64,000 nt of DNA from Alkalihalophilus marmarensis DSM 21297. Lineage in GTDB: Bacteria; Bacillota; Bacilli; Bacillales; Bacillaceae_D. The translations under genes and the position numbers were made by a program. Shown in pieces: positions 52,069 through 61,142 of the stretch. The notes beneath the pieces are model-generated. The model had not been told where the DNA came from, made no database searches, and was given only the letters and a program-made list of their open reading frames with translations. The DNA lies in NCBI RefSeq assembly GCF_000474275.2, contig NZ_ATAE01000032.1, positions 1 through 64,000 on the forward strand. Reading direction: 5' to 3'. Each line of letters begins with the position of its first letter. Position 1 is the first letter of the stretch.

Positions 52069-54039
52069 TTATGCAGATAGGCCAGGTGCAGTCTCTGGTG
52101 TGTTCTTTGATTTTCTCCACTGCCATAATACGACGACTAAGATGATTCCAAGTCCGATGATATCTTGCACCATATTCGGATTCATGAACAGAATCGCACC
52201 GGCAAATAAAACAATACGCAGCACCCAGTGTATCGACCTGAACAAGTATCCTTCAGCAGCAGTACCAAGCATTACGACACCTAAAATGGCTGTAACCGTC
52301 ACCGCAGCTCCTTCAGCAAAGGTCGTATTAATTAACAATAGTGAGTCATTGTAGACAAACATAAACGGAACAATAAACCCGGCGATAGCAAGTTTCATTG
52401 AGACAAAACCAGTCCGCATCTGATCGCCGCCTGATATACCCGCGGCCGCAAAGGCAGCAAGCGCAACAGGAGGGGTAATATTTGCAAATAACCCAAAGTA
52501 GAACACAAATAAATGAGCAACAAGCGGCTCGATTCCATATGAGATAAGCGCAGGAGCTGCCATTGTCGCTGTAATAATATATGTTGGAATACTAGGCAGA
52601 CCCATCCCAAGAACAATACATGCAATCATCGTGAATATGAGGGTTAGCAATAAACTGTCGCCCCCAAGTGTTACAATTCCATTAGCTAGCTTTAGACCAA
52701 ATCCAGTCATCGTCGCTACCCCTACGACAATACCAACAGTCGCACAGGCTACAGCCACACCAACCGCTGTTCTTGCCCCTGACTCAAGTGCATCAACAAT
52801 ATCTTTTACACTCATTCTTGTTGTTTTTCTAAGCATTGCTACGACAATCGTTACAAGAATCGTTAAGAATGCAGAATAAATAATCGTACGTCCGCTAAAG
52901 AACAACATATATAAAAGGAAAAATAACGGAATTAATAAATGTCCTCTTTCTTTTAAAACAGCCATTACTTGAGGAAGGTTTTCTTTTGAGATTCCTCTTA
53001 AGCCTTCTTTTGTAGCACGTAAATGGATCTGTACAATGATGCCTAAATAGAATAATAGCGCCGGCAGCAAAGCTGCAAGGGCGATTTGACTATATGGAAT
53101 ACCAAGCATCTCTGCCATAATGAACGCAGCAGCACCCATAATCGGAGGCAGAATCTGACCCCCTACAGAGGCCGCAGCCTCTACAGCTCCAGCAAAGTTA
53201 CGATGGTAACCGATTTTTTTCATTAACGGGATCGTAAATGATCCTGTTGTTACCACGTTTGCTACCGCAGCACCATTAATACTTCCAAGGAATCCACTGG
53301 CAATAACCGCTACTTTTGCCGGGCCTCCTCTGGTCTGACCGGCAATAGCAAGCGCCATATCATTAAAAAACTGTCCCATCCCTGATTTTGATAAAAATGC
53401 ACCGAATAAAATAAACAAGAAAATATACGTAGCTGACACACCAATTGCTGTGCCGTAAATTCCTTCTGTCGTAACGTACATGAAATTAACGAGTTCATCC
53501 CATGTGTACCCTCTATGACGGAAAATACCTGAGAGCTCTCTTCCAAATAGTCCATAAAGAAAGAATAGAATAGCAAGTACTGGAAGCCCCCATCCAGTTA
53601 CACGTCTTGCTGCTTCAAGAACTAGAACGACTAGAATCCCACCAAACAGGAGGTCTAGGTTGTTAGGCAGTCCGCCACGGTTTACAATCCCGGTGTAATC
53701 GATAAAAATATAAATCGTCGTTGAGAATGCCATCAGCGCGAAGAGAAAATCATACCAAGGCAACGTTTTGCGGCTTGATTTTTTAAATGGCGGATAAAGC
53801 AGGAAAACTAAAGCTAGAATCGCCGCCACATGCAAAGAGCGATGCTGAAGCGTTACAGGTGTACCAAAGTAAGAAGTATACATATGATAAACGGATAATG
53901 ATATCGCTAAAAGTGAAACAATGATAGCAATCGACTTACTTTTAAATGTACGGAATCTTGATTCAGCATCATATTTTTCAAGCAGTTCTGCTTGTTCTTT
54001 TGTTAATTCTTCTGGTTGTGGATTTTGTTTTTGATCCAT
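52069..54039 (-). CDS. TRAP transporter fused permease, 4TM/12TM type (system 2)
   Basis: The 656-residue membrane protein has the same architecture as the system 1 permease, including GAAVANVVTTGSFTIPLMKK, AAASVGGQILPPIMGAAAFI, CIVLGMGLPSIPTYIITATM and FYFGLFANITPPVALAAFA. ATG 54039 is behind GAGGTGATTG. It is preceded by a DUF1850 lipoprotein gene and a TAXI binding protein, and followed by an SDR. Sequence divergence from system 1 implies a different substrate. Confidence 0.94.
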   Translation of the reverse strand: MDQKQNPQPEELTKEQAELLEKYDAESRFRTFKSKSIAIIVSLLAISLSVYHMYTSYFGTPVTLQHRSLHVAAILALVFLLYPPFKKSSRKTLPWYDFLFALMAFSTTIYIFIDYTGIVNRGGLPNNLDLLFGGILVVLVLEAARRVTGWGLPVLAILFFLYGLFGRELSGIFRHRGYTWDELVNFMYVTTEGIYGTAIGVSATYIFLFILFGAFLSKSGMGQFFNDMALAIAGQTRGGPAKVAVIASGFLGSINGAAVANVVTTGSFTIPLMKKIGYHRNFAGAVEAAASVGGQILPPIMGAAAFIMAEMLGIPYSQIALAALLPALLFYLGIIVQIHLRATKEGLRGISKENLPQVMAVLKERGHLLIPLFFLLYMLFFSGRTIIYSAFLTILVTIVVAMLRKTTRMSVKDIVDALESGARTAVGVAVACATVGIVVGVATMTGFGLKLANGIVTLGGDSLLLTLIFTMIACIVLGMGLPSIPTYIITATMAAPALISYGIEPLVAHLFVFYFGLFANITPPVALAAFAAAGISGGDQMRTGFVSMKLAIAGFIVPFMFVYNDSLLLINTTFAEGAAVTVTAILGVVMLGTAAEGYLFRSIHWVLRIVLFAGAILFMNPNMVQDIIGLGIILVVVLWQWRKSKNTPETAPGLSA

Positions 54040-54049
54040 TTCAATCACC

Positions 54050-54499
54050 TCACTTAAAGATTAACTCTAACGCTTCGTGATGAGGCAGTTCCTCTGCCGC
54101 AATTGATAACTCGTCATTGATATACACCTCAAAGTTTGCATCATGCGAGTGTATCCAGCGAAACGCTTCGATCGTTTCTTCTTCCATATCCCGACTGACA
54201 ACTTTTCCTTCTTCTACGCTCATACTTCCTTTTTCGTGCGGTACTCCTGCTCCAAAAGAATAAAAAATGGCTTCGATTAAACGTAGGGTACCATCTTCCT
54301 GCAACTCATACGTTTCTTCCCATGGTGTTTTCTCCACCGAATGAATCCACTTCACTGTCACTTTATCTCCAGGCTCAATGTCTGGAATGGTCATTAAGAC
54401 ATTATCCGTACGCTGGATTTTCACTAACCCCGCATACCCTTGATAAGAACAGGCCGTTAACAAAAAAACAAGTATGATTGCCAGAACGAGGTTTTTCAT
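54050..54499 (-). CDS. DUF1850 lipoprotein of the TAXI operon
   Basis: The 149-residue protein has a lipoprotein signal (LAIILVFLLTAC) and a DUF1850 domain with the marker HSVEKTPWEETYEL and the later FYSFGAGVPHEKG. DUF1850 genes are commonly found beside TAXI-type TRAP genes, so an accessory role in uptake is likely, though the function is unknown. ATG 54499 follows TAGGTGATAAG. It ends 10 bases before the permease start. Confidence 0.88.
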   Translation of the reverse strand: MKNLVLAIILVFLLTACSYQGYAGLVKIQRTDNVLMTIPDIEPGDKVTVKWIHSVEKTPWEETYELQEDGTLRLIEAIFYSFGAGVPHEKGSMSVEEGKVVSRDMEEETIEAFRWIHSHDANFEVYINDELSIAAEELPHHEALELIFK

Positions 54500-54518
54500 C
54501 TTATCACCTAACAAATGA

Positions 54519-54559
54519 TCTAAGCGCACTGCTCTCTTTTAATTGAACAGGCGCTTAGA
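54519..54559 (-). other. Intercistronic hairpin between binding protein and DUF1850 genes
   Basis: TCTAAGCGC (54519-54527) and GCGCTTAGA (54551-54559) are exact inverted repeats with a 23-base loop and no T-run. It may protect the upstream binding-protein mRNA or partly terminate, matching the strong hairpin in the same place in TAXI system 1. Confidence 0.55.
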
Positions 54560-54579
54560 CTACTTTATCTCACCCTTGC

Positions 54580-55599
54580 TTACTCAATAGCACCAACTTC
54601 TTTAAGATAGCGCTCCGCTCCTGGGTGGAATGGAATCGGCATACCCACATCTACTGTTTCTAATGTGATTTCTTGTGCTGCATTATGAGACCCTTGAATT
54701 TGGTCTAAGTTCTCAAATAGAGTTTTTGTAATTTCATAACCAGCCTCTTCAGAGATTTCAGTGGACATAATTAACAAGTTTGTAATCGCTGCTGTAGGAA
54801 TATCTTCTTCGTTATCATAAGACCCTGCAGGAATGGATTCAGCAGAGAAGAACGGGTAGTTCTCTTCTAAATATTCCATTGCTTCGCCTTCAATTGGAAT
54901 AATCTTCGCATTATGAGTTGTATCTAAGTCAATAACAGTTGCGTTCGGTACACCACTTGTAACAAACGCTGCATCGATCATTCCATTTTTAATTTGATCA
55001 ATCGCCTCGCTGTATGAAAGGTAGTCTTCGTTAATATCGTCATAGCTCATCCCATGTGCCTCAAGCACCATGCGTGCGTTCAGCTCAACTCCAGAGTTGG
55101 GTGCCCCTACTCCAACACTCTTCCCGCGAAGATCTTCGACACTTTCAATACCAGAATCTTCTGTTGTGACCACTTGAACAAAGTTTGGATATAGAGCAGC
55201 TAATCCAGCCATTGATTCAATCGGATCTTTCCCTTCAAACTCGCCGCTGCCTTCATATGCTTGTAAGACCGAATCAGCCATTGTAATAGCAAGTTCAGCA
55301 CGGCCCGTATCAATTAAGTTAATGTTCTCTACAGAAGCTCCCGTTGCTTGTACAGAAGAATCAATTCCAAGCTCTGACTCAAGGATTGTTGAGATTGCTC
55401 CTCCAATCGGATAATACACACCAGATGTACCGCCAGTAGCAACCGTTACGAATAAATCGCTAAGGTCTGCTCCTTCTGCCTGCTCACCAGCATCTGCCCC
55501 ATTATCTTCAGCTCCGTTATCTGTATTTGCATCGTCTCCCCCGCATGCGGCAAGAACTAGTAAAGATGCCAATGATAAGCTCGCTATAAATTTCTTCAT
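54580..55599 (-). CDS. TAXI family TRAP solute-binding lipoprotein (system 2)
   Basis: The 339-residue lipoprotein has signal IASLSLASLLVLAAC and a Gly/Asp/Asn-rich acidic linker (about 20-45). The TAXI domain follows: VATGGTSGVYYPIGGAIS, ATGASVENINLI, VGVGAPNSGVELNARMVL and GMPIPFHPGAERYLKEVG. ATG 55599 is behind GGGGGGA. Its promoter is of the sigma-54 type, controlled by the kinase/activator pair just upstream. It probably supplies the system 2 fused permease. Confidence 0.94.
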   Translation of the reverse strand: MKKFIASLSLASLLVLAACGGDDANTDNGAEDNGADAGEQAEGADLSDLFVTVATGGTSGVYYPIGGAISTILESELGIDSSVQATGASVENINLIDTGRAELAITMADSVLQAYEGSGEFEGKDPIESMAGLAALYPNFVQVVTTEDSGIESVEDLRGKSVGVGAPNSGVELNARMVLEAHGMSYDDINEDYLSYSEAIDQIKNGMIDAAFVTSGVPNATVIDLDTTHNAKIIPIEGEAMEYLEENYPFFSAESIPAGSYDNEEDIPTAAITNLLIMSTEISEEAGYEITKTLFENLDQIQGSHNAAQEITLETVDVGMPIPFHPGAERYLKEVGAIE

Positions 55600-55637
55600 A
55601 AGAAATCCCCCCATTTTGTTTTGTACGCTTAACTATA

Positions 55638-55654
55638 ATGCAATTAGTGTGCCA
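55638..55654 (-). promoter_or_regulatory. Sigma-54 promoter of TAXI operon 2
   Basis: On the minus strand TGGCACACTAATTGCAT matches the -24/-12 consensus TGGCAC-N5-TTGCA, with the invariant GG and GC separated by 10 bases. Transcription would start near 55628, giving a leader of about 28 bases. A sigma-54 activator gene lies directly upstream. Confidence 0.88.
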
Positions 55655-55708
55655 ATTTTTAAAATAGACAATTTGTTAGCGCTTTCAGTGTTTCGGTGTT
55701 TTCCAACG

Positions 55709-55760
55709 CATAAAAAACCGGCAAAAAATGCCGATGGAGCATTTTTTGCCGGTTTTTATG
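55709..55760 (-). terminator. Very long terminator hairpin after the activator gene
   Basis: GCATTTTTTGCCGGTTTTTATG (split here as arms 55709-55731 and 55739-55760) forms about 21 base pairs with one bulge and a 7-base loop. The left arm includes the activator stop codon, and T-rich sequence lies in the second arm on the minus strand. It separates the regulator genes from the sigma-54 promoter. Confidence 0.82.
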
Positions 55761-57117
55761 TCTCAGTTAATGTATATTGTTTAAGTTTATCTCTTAGGCT
55801 TCTTTCACTTATTTGCAGCATTTCAGCCGTTTTTTTGCGGTGCCCGTCATTGTATTCTAACGTCTCAAGGATAAATTGCCGTTCTAGTTCTTTTAAAGTC
55901 AGTCCAACAAATGCAGAAAGGTCACTATCACCTGATTTAACTTGTGGTTTAGCAGATCTTAAATGGAGCGGCAAATCCTCGACTTCGATTGTTGCTCCGC
56001 TTGCAAATACCATTGAAGACTCTAAAATGTTGGCAAGCTCCCGAATGTTCCCAGGATAAGAATAAGAAGAGAGAATTCGGTATGCTTCTTTTGAGATCCC
56101 GCTTACTTCTGTGTTCATCTCTTTATTAAAGGATTTAATTAAATGAGAGATAAGCAGCTTGAGATCTTCCTTTCTTTCTCTGAGGGGCGGCAGATGAATC
56201 GGGATGACATGGAGCCTGAAATAAAGATCTTCTCTAAATTCACCCTCCCTCACTGCTCCCTCTAAGTCTTTATTCGTAGCAGCAATCACTCGTACATCTA
56301 ATGATTGAGTAGAATTTGAACCAAGCTTTGTTACCTCCCTGCGCTGTAAAACTCGAAGCAGCTTTGCTTGCAGAGCAAGGGGCATGTCCCCAATTTCATC
56401 TAGAAAGATCGTCCCGCCATTCGCCAGTTGAAATTTCCCATCCTTGCTCGAGACAGCTCCTGTGAATGCCCCTTTCTCATAACCAAACAGTTCACTTTCT
56501 AAGAGATGCTCTGGAATAGCTGCACAGTTTACCGTTTCTAAGTGCTGCTGCTTGCGCTTCCCTGAATAATGAATCGCACGGGCTACGAGCTCTTTTCCTG
56601 TCCCGCTCTCTCCTGTTATCAGCACATTAGAATCCACATTTCTTACCTTATCAATCAATTTGAACACTTGCTGCATACCATCACTTTGGCCGATTAACTC
56701 CTCATATCGATACTTCTTTTCAAGCTCATTGCTTAATTGCTCCACTTGCTCATGTAAATATTTAAAATGAAGCGCTTGCTTTATGACCGTTTGTAATTCA
56801 TCCATATTGATTGGCTTCGTTAGATACGAATATGCTCCCTTTTGAAGCGCTTCAACAGAAGAGGAAATGGTACCGTATGCTGTAATCATGATCACTACTA
56901 ACGATGGATGCAAGCCTTTGATGTCTTCTAAAACTCTCAACCCGTCTACTGCCCCGATTTTCAAATCGAGCAAAACTAAATCGGGTTGGACGGAGGCTAT
57001 TCTCCTTTTTCCCTCTTCCGGGTCGGTTGTAGCCTCTACGTGATAATCATCTTCAAGGGCAAATGTCAGTGACGAACAAATCGATGCTTCATCATCAATG
57101 ATTACGATTTTTTTCAT
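55756..57117 (-). CDS. NtrC-family sigma-54 response regulator
   Basis: The 453-residue activator has a receiver domain (VIIDDEASI, phospho-acceptor in LVLLDLKIG near residue 52, Lys in YLTKPIN). The AAA+ domain shows Walker A GESGTGKELVARAIH, the sigma-54 contact loop ELFGYEKGAFTGAVSSK, Walker B GGTIFLDEIGDMP, and an Arg finger region. A Fis-type helix-turn-helix is at the C-terminus (HRKKTAEMLQISERSLRDKL). It overlaps the kinase gene by 23 bases. The sigma-54 promoter 102 bases downstream of its end is the obvious target. Confidence 0.95.
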   Translation of the reverse strand: MKKIVIIDDEASICSSLTFALEDDYHVEATTDPEEGKRRIASVQPDLVLLDLKIGAVDGLRVLEDIKGLHPSLVVIMITAYGTISSSVEALQKGAYSYLTKPINMDELQTVIKQALHFKYLHEQVEQLSNELEKKYRYEELIGQSDGMQQVFKLIDKVRNVDSNVLITGESGTGKELVARAIHYSGKRKQQHLETVNCAAIPEHLLESELFGYEKGAFTGAVSSKDGKFQLANGGTIFLDEIGDMPLALQAKLLRVLQRREVTKLGSNSTQSLDVRVIAATNKDLEGAVREGEFREDLYFRLHVIPIHLPPLRERKEDLKLLISHLIKSFNKEMNTEVSGISKEAYRILSSYSYPGNIRELANILESSMVFASGATIEVEDLPLHLRSAKPQVKSGDSDLSAFVGLTLKELERQFILETLEYNDGHRKKTAEMLQISERSLRDKLKQYTLTET

Positions 57118-59098
57118 GATTATCGCTCCTAAACTGTAATGTTACCTTTGTTCCAATACCTTCTTTGCTCTCAATTAATAAACTGCCTTCATTCTCATGC
57201 ACATACTGGTGTGCAATGGCTAAGCCAAGTCCTGTTCCTTTTGATTTAGTTGTATAAAAAGGCTCTAAAACTTTCTGTGTCTCCTCCTCTGTCATCCCTA
57301 CTCCGTTATCTTCTATTACAAAGACTACATCACACCCTTTAGCAAACAAACGTAAGCCCAGCTCTCCGTCTCTTTCTTCTTCTCTTTTTTCGACTACCTC
57401 TTCTATCGCATCAATTCCGTTTATCATTAAATTCATGATTACTTGCTTTACTTGGTTCGCGTTGGCATAAATAAATTGCTCTTCTTGTAAGTCTAAACGT
57501 AACTTGATTCCTTTATTAAGCAACGTCCGCTCAAAAAGAATGGTGCAATCACTTACTAGGTCTGTCAGCTGGACAGACTCTTTTTCATGTTCTCTTGGGC
57601 GGGCATAGTCAATTAATCCTTCAATTAACTGATTGACTCGATCGATTTCTTTAGGAACATACGTCGAGATCTCCCGTTGAAATCGTTCGTTATGAAGTTT
57701 TTTGGGAATCAGTTCTGCAAATGTTTTTATAGAAGTAAGCGGGTTCCGGATTTCATGGGCGATACCAGCTACTACTCTGCTTAGTGCCTGACTTTTTTCT
57801 TGTTCAAACACTTGAAGCCTCATCTGCCGCTCTTCTGTTATATCCTCAAACGTTACAATGACCCCAATCATTTCTCTTTGTATATTGAATAAAGGGTAAA
57901 TATAATACCGTAAATAATAGACGCGGCCATCCTGCCGTCTCCACGTTGTCTCTTTTCCTAGGATGGATTCCTGCTTTTCAAATACTTGATGAAACGCCGC
58001 TTGTAACAATTGTGATATAAGCTCTACTGATTGATACGATTTGGTGAGAATACTCTTATCTTCACCTGCAATAGTTAAAGCTTTTGAATTAAGAGAAGTT
58101 ATCATACCCTCTTCATTCACTGTCACAATTCCCCTTGGTGAGCTGTCTAATATTTGACGTTGGTACTCATCACTATTTTTCGTCTGAGTGATTTGCTCTT
58201 GCAATGTTTTATTTAAGTTTTTTAAGACATGTGTTTTTTTATCTACTTCTGCTTGGAGCCTTCTATTCCACCTGATTGCTAAAAACGTAATAATTAATAC
58301 AACGAGAAGCAGTCCGGCTGTTACTTTTACTGCAAGCCATAAACGGTCGGTTAAGAGGTTTTCATTACCAAACCACTGTTCATGTATTTCGGCATACGTT
58401 CCGTTTTGTTTGACGGTTGTGATTGCTCGGTTTAATTCATCGACTAAATCAGGCCGCTCTCTTTGAACAGCCATAGCATAATCAATTGGCAGAAGATAAT
58501 TTCCGACAATTCGGAATTCAGAGTCCGTACCGCTTTCTTTAAGCAGATAATCAGCGGTTAAGACATTTCCAACAAAAGCCTCCGCACGTCCCATTAATAA
58601 TAATTGCATCGCTGTTCTTTGATTGCTTGTCACATGATATTGAATCCGTCTAATTGTTCGCAGGAATTCATATTCTGTTGTCTCTTTTTGCAGTGCTGTC
58701 TTCACATTTGTCAGCTGCGAAATCCCTTCGATCGTTTCATCTGCTTCTTCCGCTACAACAAGACCGACAGACGTGTTCAGCACCGAATCAGTGTAATTCA
58801 TTGTCGCTGTTCGCTGCTCATGAAACGAAGCGGATAAAACAATATCAACCTCTTGATTTTCAAGAGCATGATAGGCTTCTTCTTGTGTCATCGGCTCATA
58901 AATGAGTTCTTTTCCGAGATAGTGATTTAACTCCTCCATCAAATCAATGAGAAAACCCTCATGCTGAATTCCCTCTAACATATGAAGGGGAGGCAAATTA
59001 GGGTCATATGCGATCCTGAGTGCTTCTTCTGCTCTTACGCTTTGGCTCAATAGAAGCATGGCCGCTAGGAGAAATATAAGTAGTTTAGGTGCATTCAT
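57095..59098 (-). CDS. Histidine kinase with extracytoplasmic solute-binding sensor
   Basis: The 667-residue sensor has a signal peptide (LLIFLLAAMLLLSQSVRA). A family 3 solute-binding domain outside the membrane follows (about 27-250; LRIAYDPNLPPLHMLEG, EVDIVLSASFHEQR, YAMAVQRERPDLV). One helix (about 258-280), a coiled linker and a PAS domain (about 318-430, GIVTVNEEGMITSLN) come next. HisKA has His in AGIAHEIRNPLTSIKT, and the ATPase domain has NLMINGIDAIEE and GTGLGLAIAHQYV. It probably binds the TRAP substrate or a relative directly and phosphorylates the activator encoded next. Confidence 0.95.
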   Translation of the reverse strand: MNAPKLLIFLLAAMLLLSQSVRAEEALRIAYDPNLPPLHMLEGIQHEGFLIDLMEELNHYLGKELIYEPMTQEEAYHALENQEVDIVLSASFHEQRTATMNYTDSVLNTSVGLVVAEEADETIEGISQLTNVKTALQKETTEYEFLRTIRRIQYHVTSNQRTAMQLLLMGRAEAFVGNVLTADYLLKESGTDSEFRIVGNYLLPIDYAMAVQRERPDLVDELNRAITTVKQNGTYAEIHEQWFGNENLLTDRLWLAVKVTAGLLLVVLIITFLAIRWNRRLQAEVDKKTHVLKNLNKTLQEQITQTKNSDEYQRQILDSSPRGIVTVNEEGMITSLNSKALTIAGEDKSILTKSYQSVELISQLLQAAFHQVFEKQESILGKETTWRRQDGRVYYLRYYIYPLFNIQREMIGVIVTFEDITEERQMRLQVFEQEKSQALSRVVAGIAHEIRNPLTSIKTFAELIPKKLHNERFQREISTYVPKEIDRVNQLIEGLIDYARPREHEKESVQLTDLVSDCTILFERTLLNKGIKLRLDLQEEQFIYANANQVKQVIMNLMINGIDAIEEVVEKREEERDGELGLRLFAKGCDVVFVIEDNGVGMTEEETQKVLEPFYTTKSKGTGLGLAIAHQYVHENEGSLLIESKEGIGTKVTLQFRSDNHEKNRNH

Positions 59099-59249
59099 CC
59101 TGGTGTCTCCTTATGTATTATGCTTGCGATTACGCTTATCCTTTTGACTCGTTGAAAAATGACTCAACACTCATGATTATTTCGCAACATGCCTAGTCGT
59201 ATGGTATCATACAGTACGTAAGGAAAACAGAGAATTGAGGGATAAACCA

Positions 59250-61007
59250 ATGAAAACCGTCGTTACGACGTTGAATGCCAAATATATCCACACTTGTTTG
59301 GCACTTAGATGTTTAAAAGCTTATGCAGAACCTGAATTTCCAATTGAAATGGTTGAATATACGATAAAAGATCCTGTCATGAATATTGTTTCTGATTTGT
59401 TTGAACGTAAACCAGATGTGATCGGCTTCAGCTGTTACATTTGGAACATAGAAGAAACACTTAAAGTCATTGAAATGCTTAAAAAGGTCATGCCTGAAGT
59501 AAAAATCGTATTAGGCGGACCAGAAGTTTCTTATGACACGAAAGATTGGCTTGAGATGACCCCTGATGCAGACTTTATTGTCGTTGGTGAAGGGGAAGAG
59601 ACCTTTAAACAGCTGCTTGAAGAATTATCGACAACTGCTAAGTATCACATGGTCTTTGGCCTTGCTTATCGAAAAGGGGAAGAAGTGATCATTAATGCTC
59701 CCCGTCCGAAGTTAAAGTTAGAAGAGGTTCCTACTCCTTATCGCTTTGATGAGGATTTAGACGGGTTGTCAAAAAGAGTGACCTATTTTGAAACAAGCCG
59801 CGGATGCCCATACAGCTGTCAATTCTGTTTATCTTCTATTGAAGTAGGCGTGCGATATATTGATATAGATCGGGTAAAAAGTGATTTATTGTACTTGATT
59901 GAAAACGGGGCTAAGCTGATCAAATTTGTAGACCGCACGTTTAATATAAAAAGAGACTATGCGCTAGAAATCTTCCAATTCCTAATTGATAACCATCAAG
60001 GCTGCGTCTTTCAATTTGAAATCACCGCAGATATTATGCGTCCGGAAGTATTATCCTTTTTAAATGAACATGCTCCTAAAGGCATTTTCCGTTTTGAGAT
60101 CGGTGTTCAGTCAACAAATGATGCGACAAATGAACTTGTACAACGCCGTCAAAACTTCCAAAAGCTCACACGTACTGTAACGATGGTTAAAGAAGGCGGC
60201 AAAATTGATCAACATCTAGACTTAATCGCTGGCCTTCCTGAAGAAGATTATAACTCTTTTAGGAATACTTTTAATGATGTATTTGCTCTTCGTGCTGAGG
60301 AACTGCAGCTAGGTTTCTTAAAGATGCTAAGAGGTACCGGTCTTCGTCTTCGTGCAGATGACCATAATTATGTGTATATGAACCATGCGCCATATGAAAT
60401 TTTAAGCAATAATATCCTGCCGTTTTCTGATATTGTGCGTATTAAGCGAGTAGAAGATGTATTAGAGAAGTATTGGAATGCCCACCGGATGGATACAACA
60501 GTCGAATACCTTGTTGAAAAAGTATTCGACTCTCCTTTTGACTTCTTTCAAGAGTTTGGTGACTTCTGGGAATCAAAAGGCTGGTCTAGAATCGGCCATC
60601 AATTAGAAGACTTATTTACACGTCTTTATCAGTTTTTAGAAGCGAGATCGATGCCTAACCTCGATTTCATTAAAGGGCTCATGATGATTGATTACTTCAA
60701 AAACCATAAACATAAACCTCGTAAAACATGGTGGGGCTTTTCTTTACCTAAAGAGCAGCAAAGTGCTATTTTACGCCGCTTAGCAGAAGCACCAGAGCAA
60801 GTAAATGAAGAGTTCAGCTCACTTAAATTAAATGAAAAAGAACTTCACAAGCATACAATGATTGAAGTACTGCCATTCTCCTTGAAATCGTACCTAGAAG
60901 ATGGCACGATTGAAGCGACTGAAGAGCTGTTAATTGCCTATTTTAACCCTAAGGTAGAAAAAAGCTCATTGTATACTGCACCTCTCCATTCAATGGCAGT
61001 ACATTAA
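59250..61007 (+). CDS. B12-binding radical SAM protein (DUF4080 type)
   Basis: The 585-residue protein has a cobalamin-binding Rossmann-like domain (about 1-140; VTTLNAKYIHTCLALRCLKA, IGFSCYIWNIEETL, IVLGGPEVSYD). A radical SAM barrel follows with the cluster ligands in RGCPYSCQFC (CxxxCxxC). The family C-terminal DUF4080 part begins near residue 370. ATG 59250 has GAGGGATAAA upstream; an in-frame Met at 59235 is less well placed. The reaction is unknown in the family. Transcribed alone and ends at a terminator. Confidence 0.92.
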   Translation: MKTVVTTLNAKYIHTCLALRCLKAYAEPEFPIEMVEYTIKDPVMNIVSDLFERKPDVIGFSCYIWNIEETLKVIEMLKKVMPEVKIVLGGPEVSYDTKDWLEMTPDADFIVVGEGEETFKQLLEELSTTAKYHMVFGLAYRKGEEVIINAPRPKLKLEEVPTPYRFDEDLDGLSKRVTYFETSRGCPYSCQFCLSSIEVGVRYIDIDRVKSDLLYLIENGAKLIKFVDRTFNIKRDYALEIFQFLIDNHQGCVFQFEITADIMRPEVLSFLNEHAPKGIFRFEIGVQSTNDATNELVQRRQNFQKLTRTVTMVKEGGKIDQHLDLIAGLPEEDYNSFRNTFNDVFALRAEELQLGFLKMLRGTGLRLRADDHNYVYMNHAPYEILSNNILPFSDIVRIKRVEDVLEKYWNAHRMDTTVEYLVEKVFDSPFDFFQEFGDFWESKGWSRIGHQLEDLFTRLYQFLEARSMPNLDFIKGLMMIDYFKNHKHKPRKTWWGFSLPKEQQSAILRRLAEAPEQVNEEFSSLKLNEKELHKHTMIEVLPFSLKSYLEDGTIEATEELLIAYFNPKVEKSSLYTAPLHSMAVH

Positions 61008-61026
61008 TCTCACATAAAAACACTGT

Positions 61027-61060
61027 AAAAAACCAATGTCTTAGTGGCATTGGTTTTTAC
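61027..61060 (+). terminator. Terminator after the radical SAM gene
   Basis: AAAACCAATG pairs with CATTGGTTTT around a 9-base loop, ending in a T-run. Confidence 0.87.
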
Positions 61061-61142
61061 GTTTGATTGCTTTTGATTTGGGTTAGCCGTTTATTTATGT
61101 AATAATAAAACAATTAACTTATTCGTTCAGGAGGCAGATATA

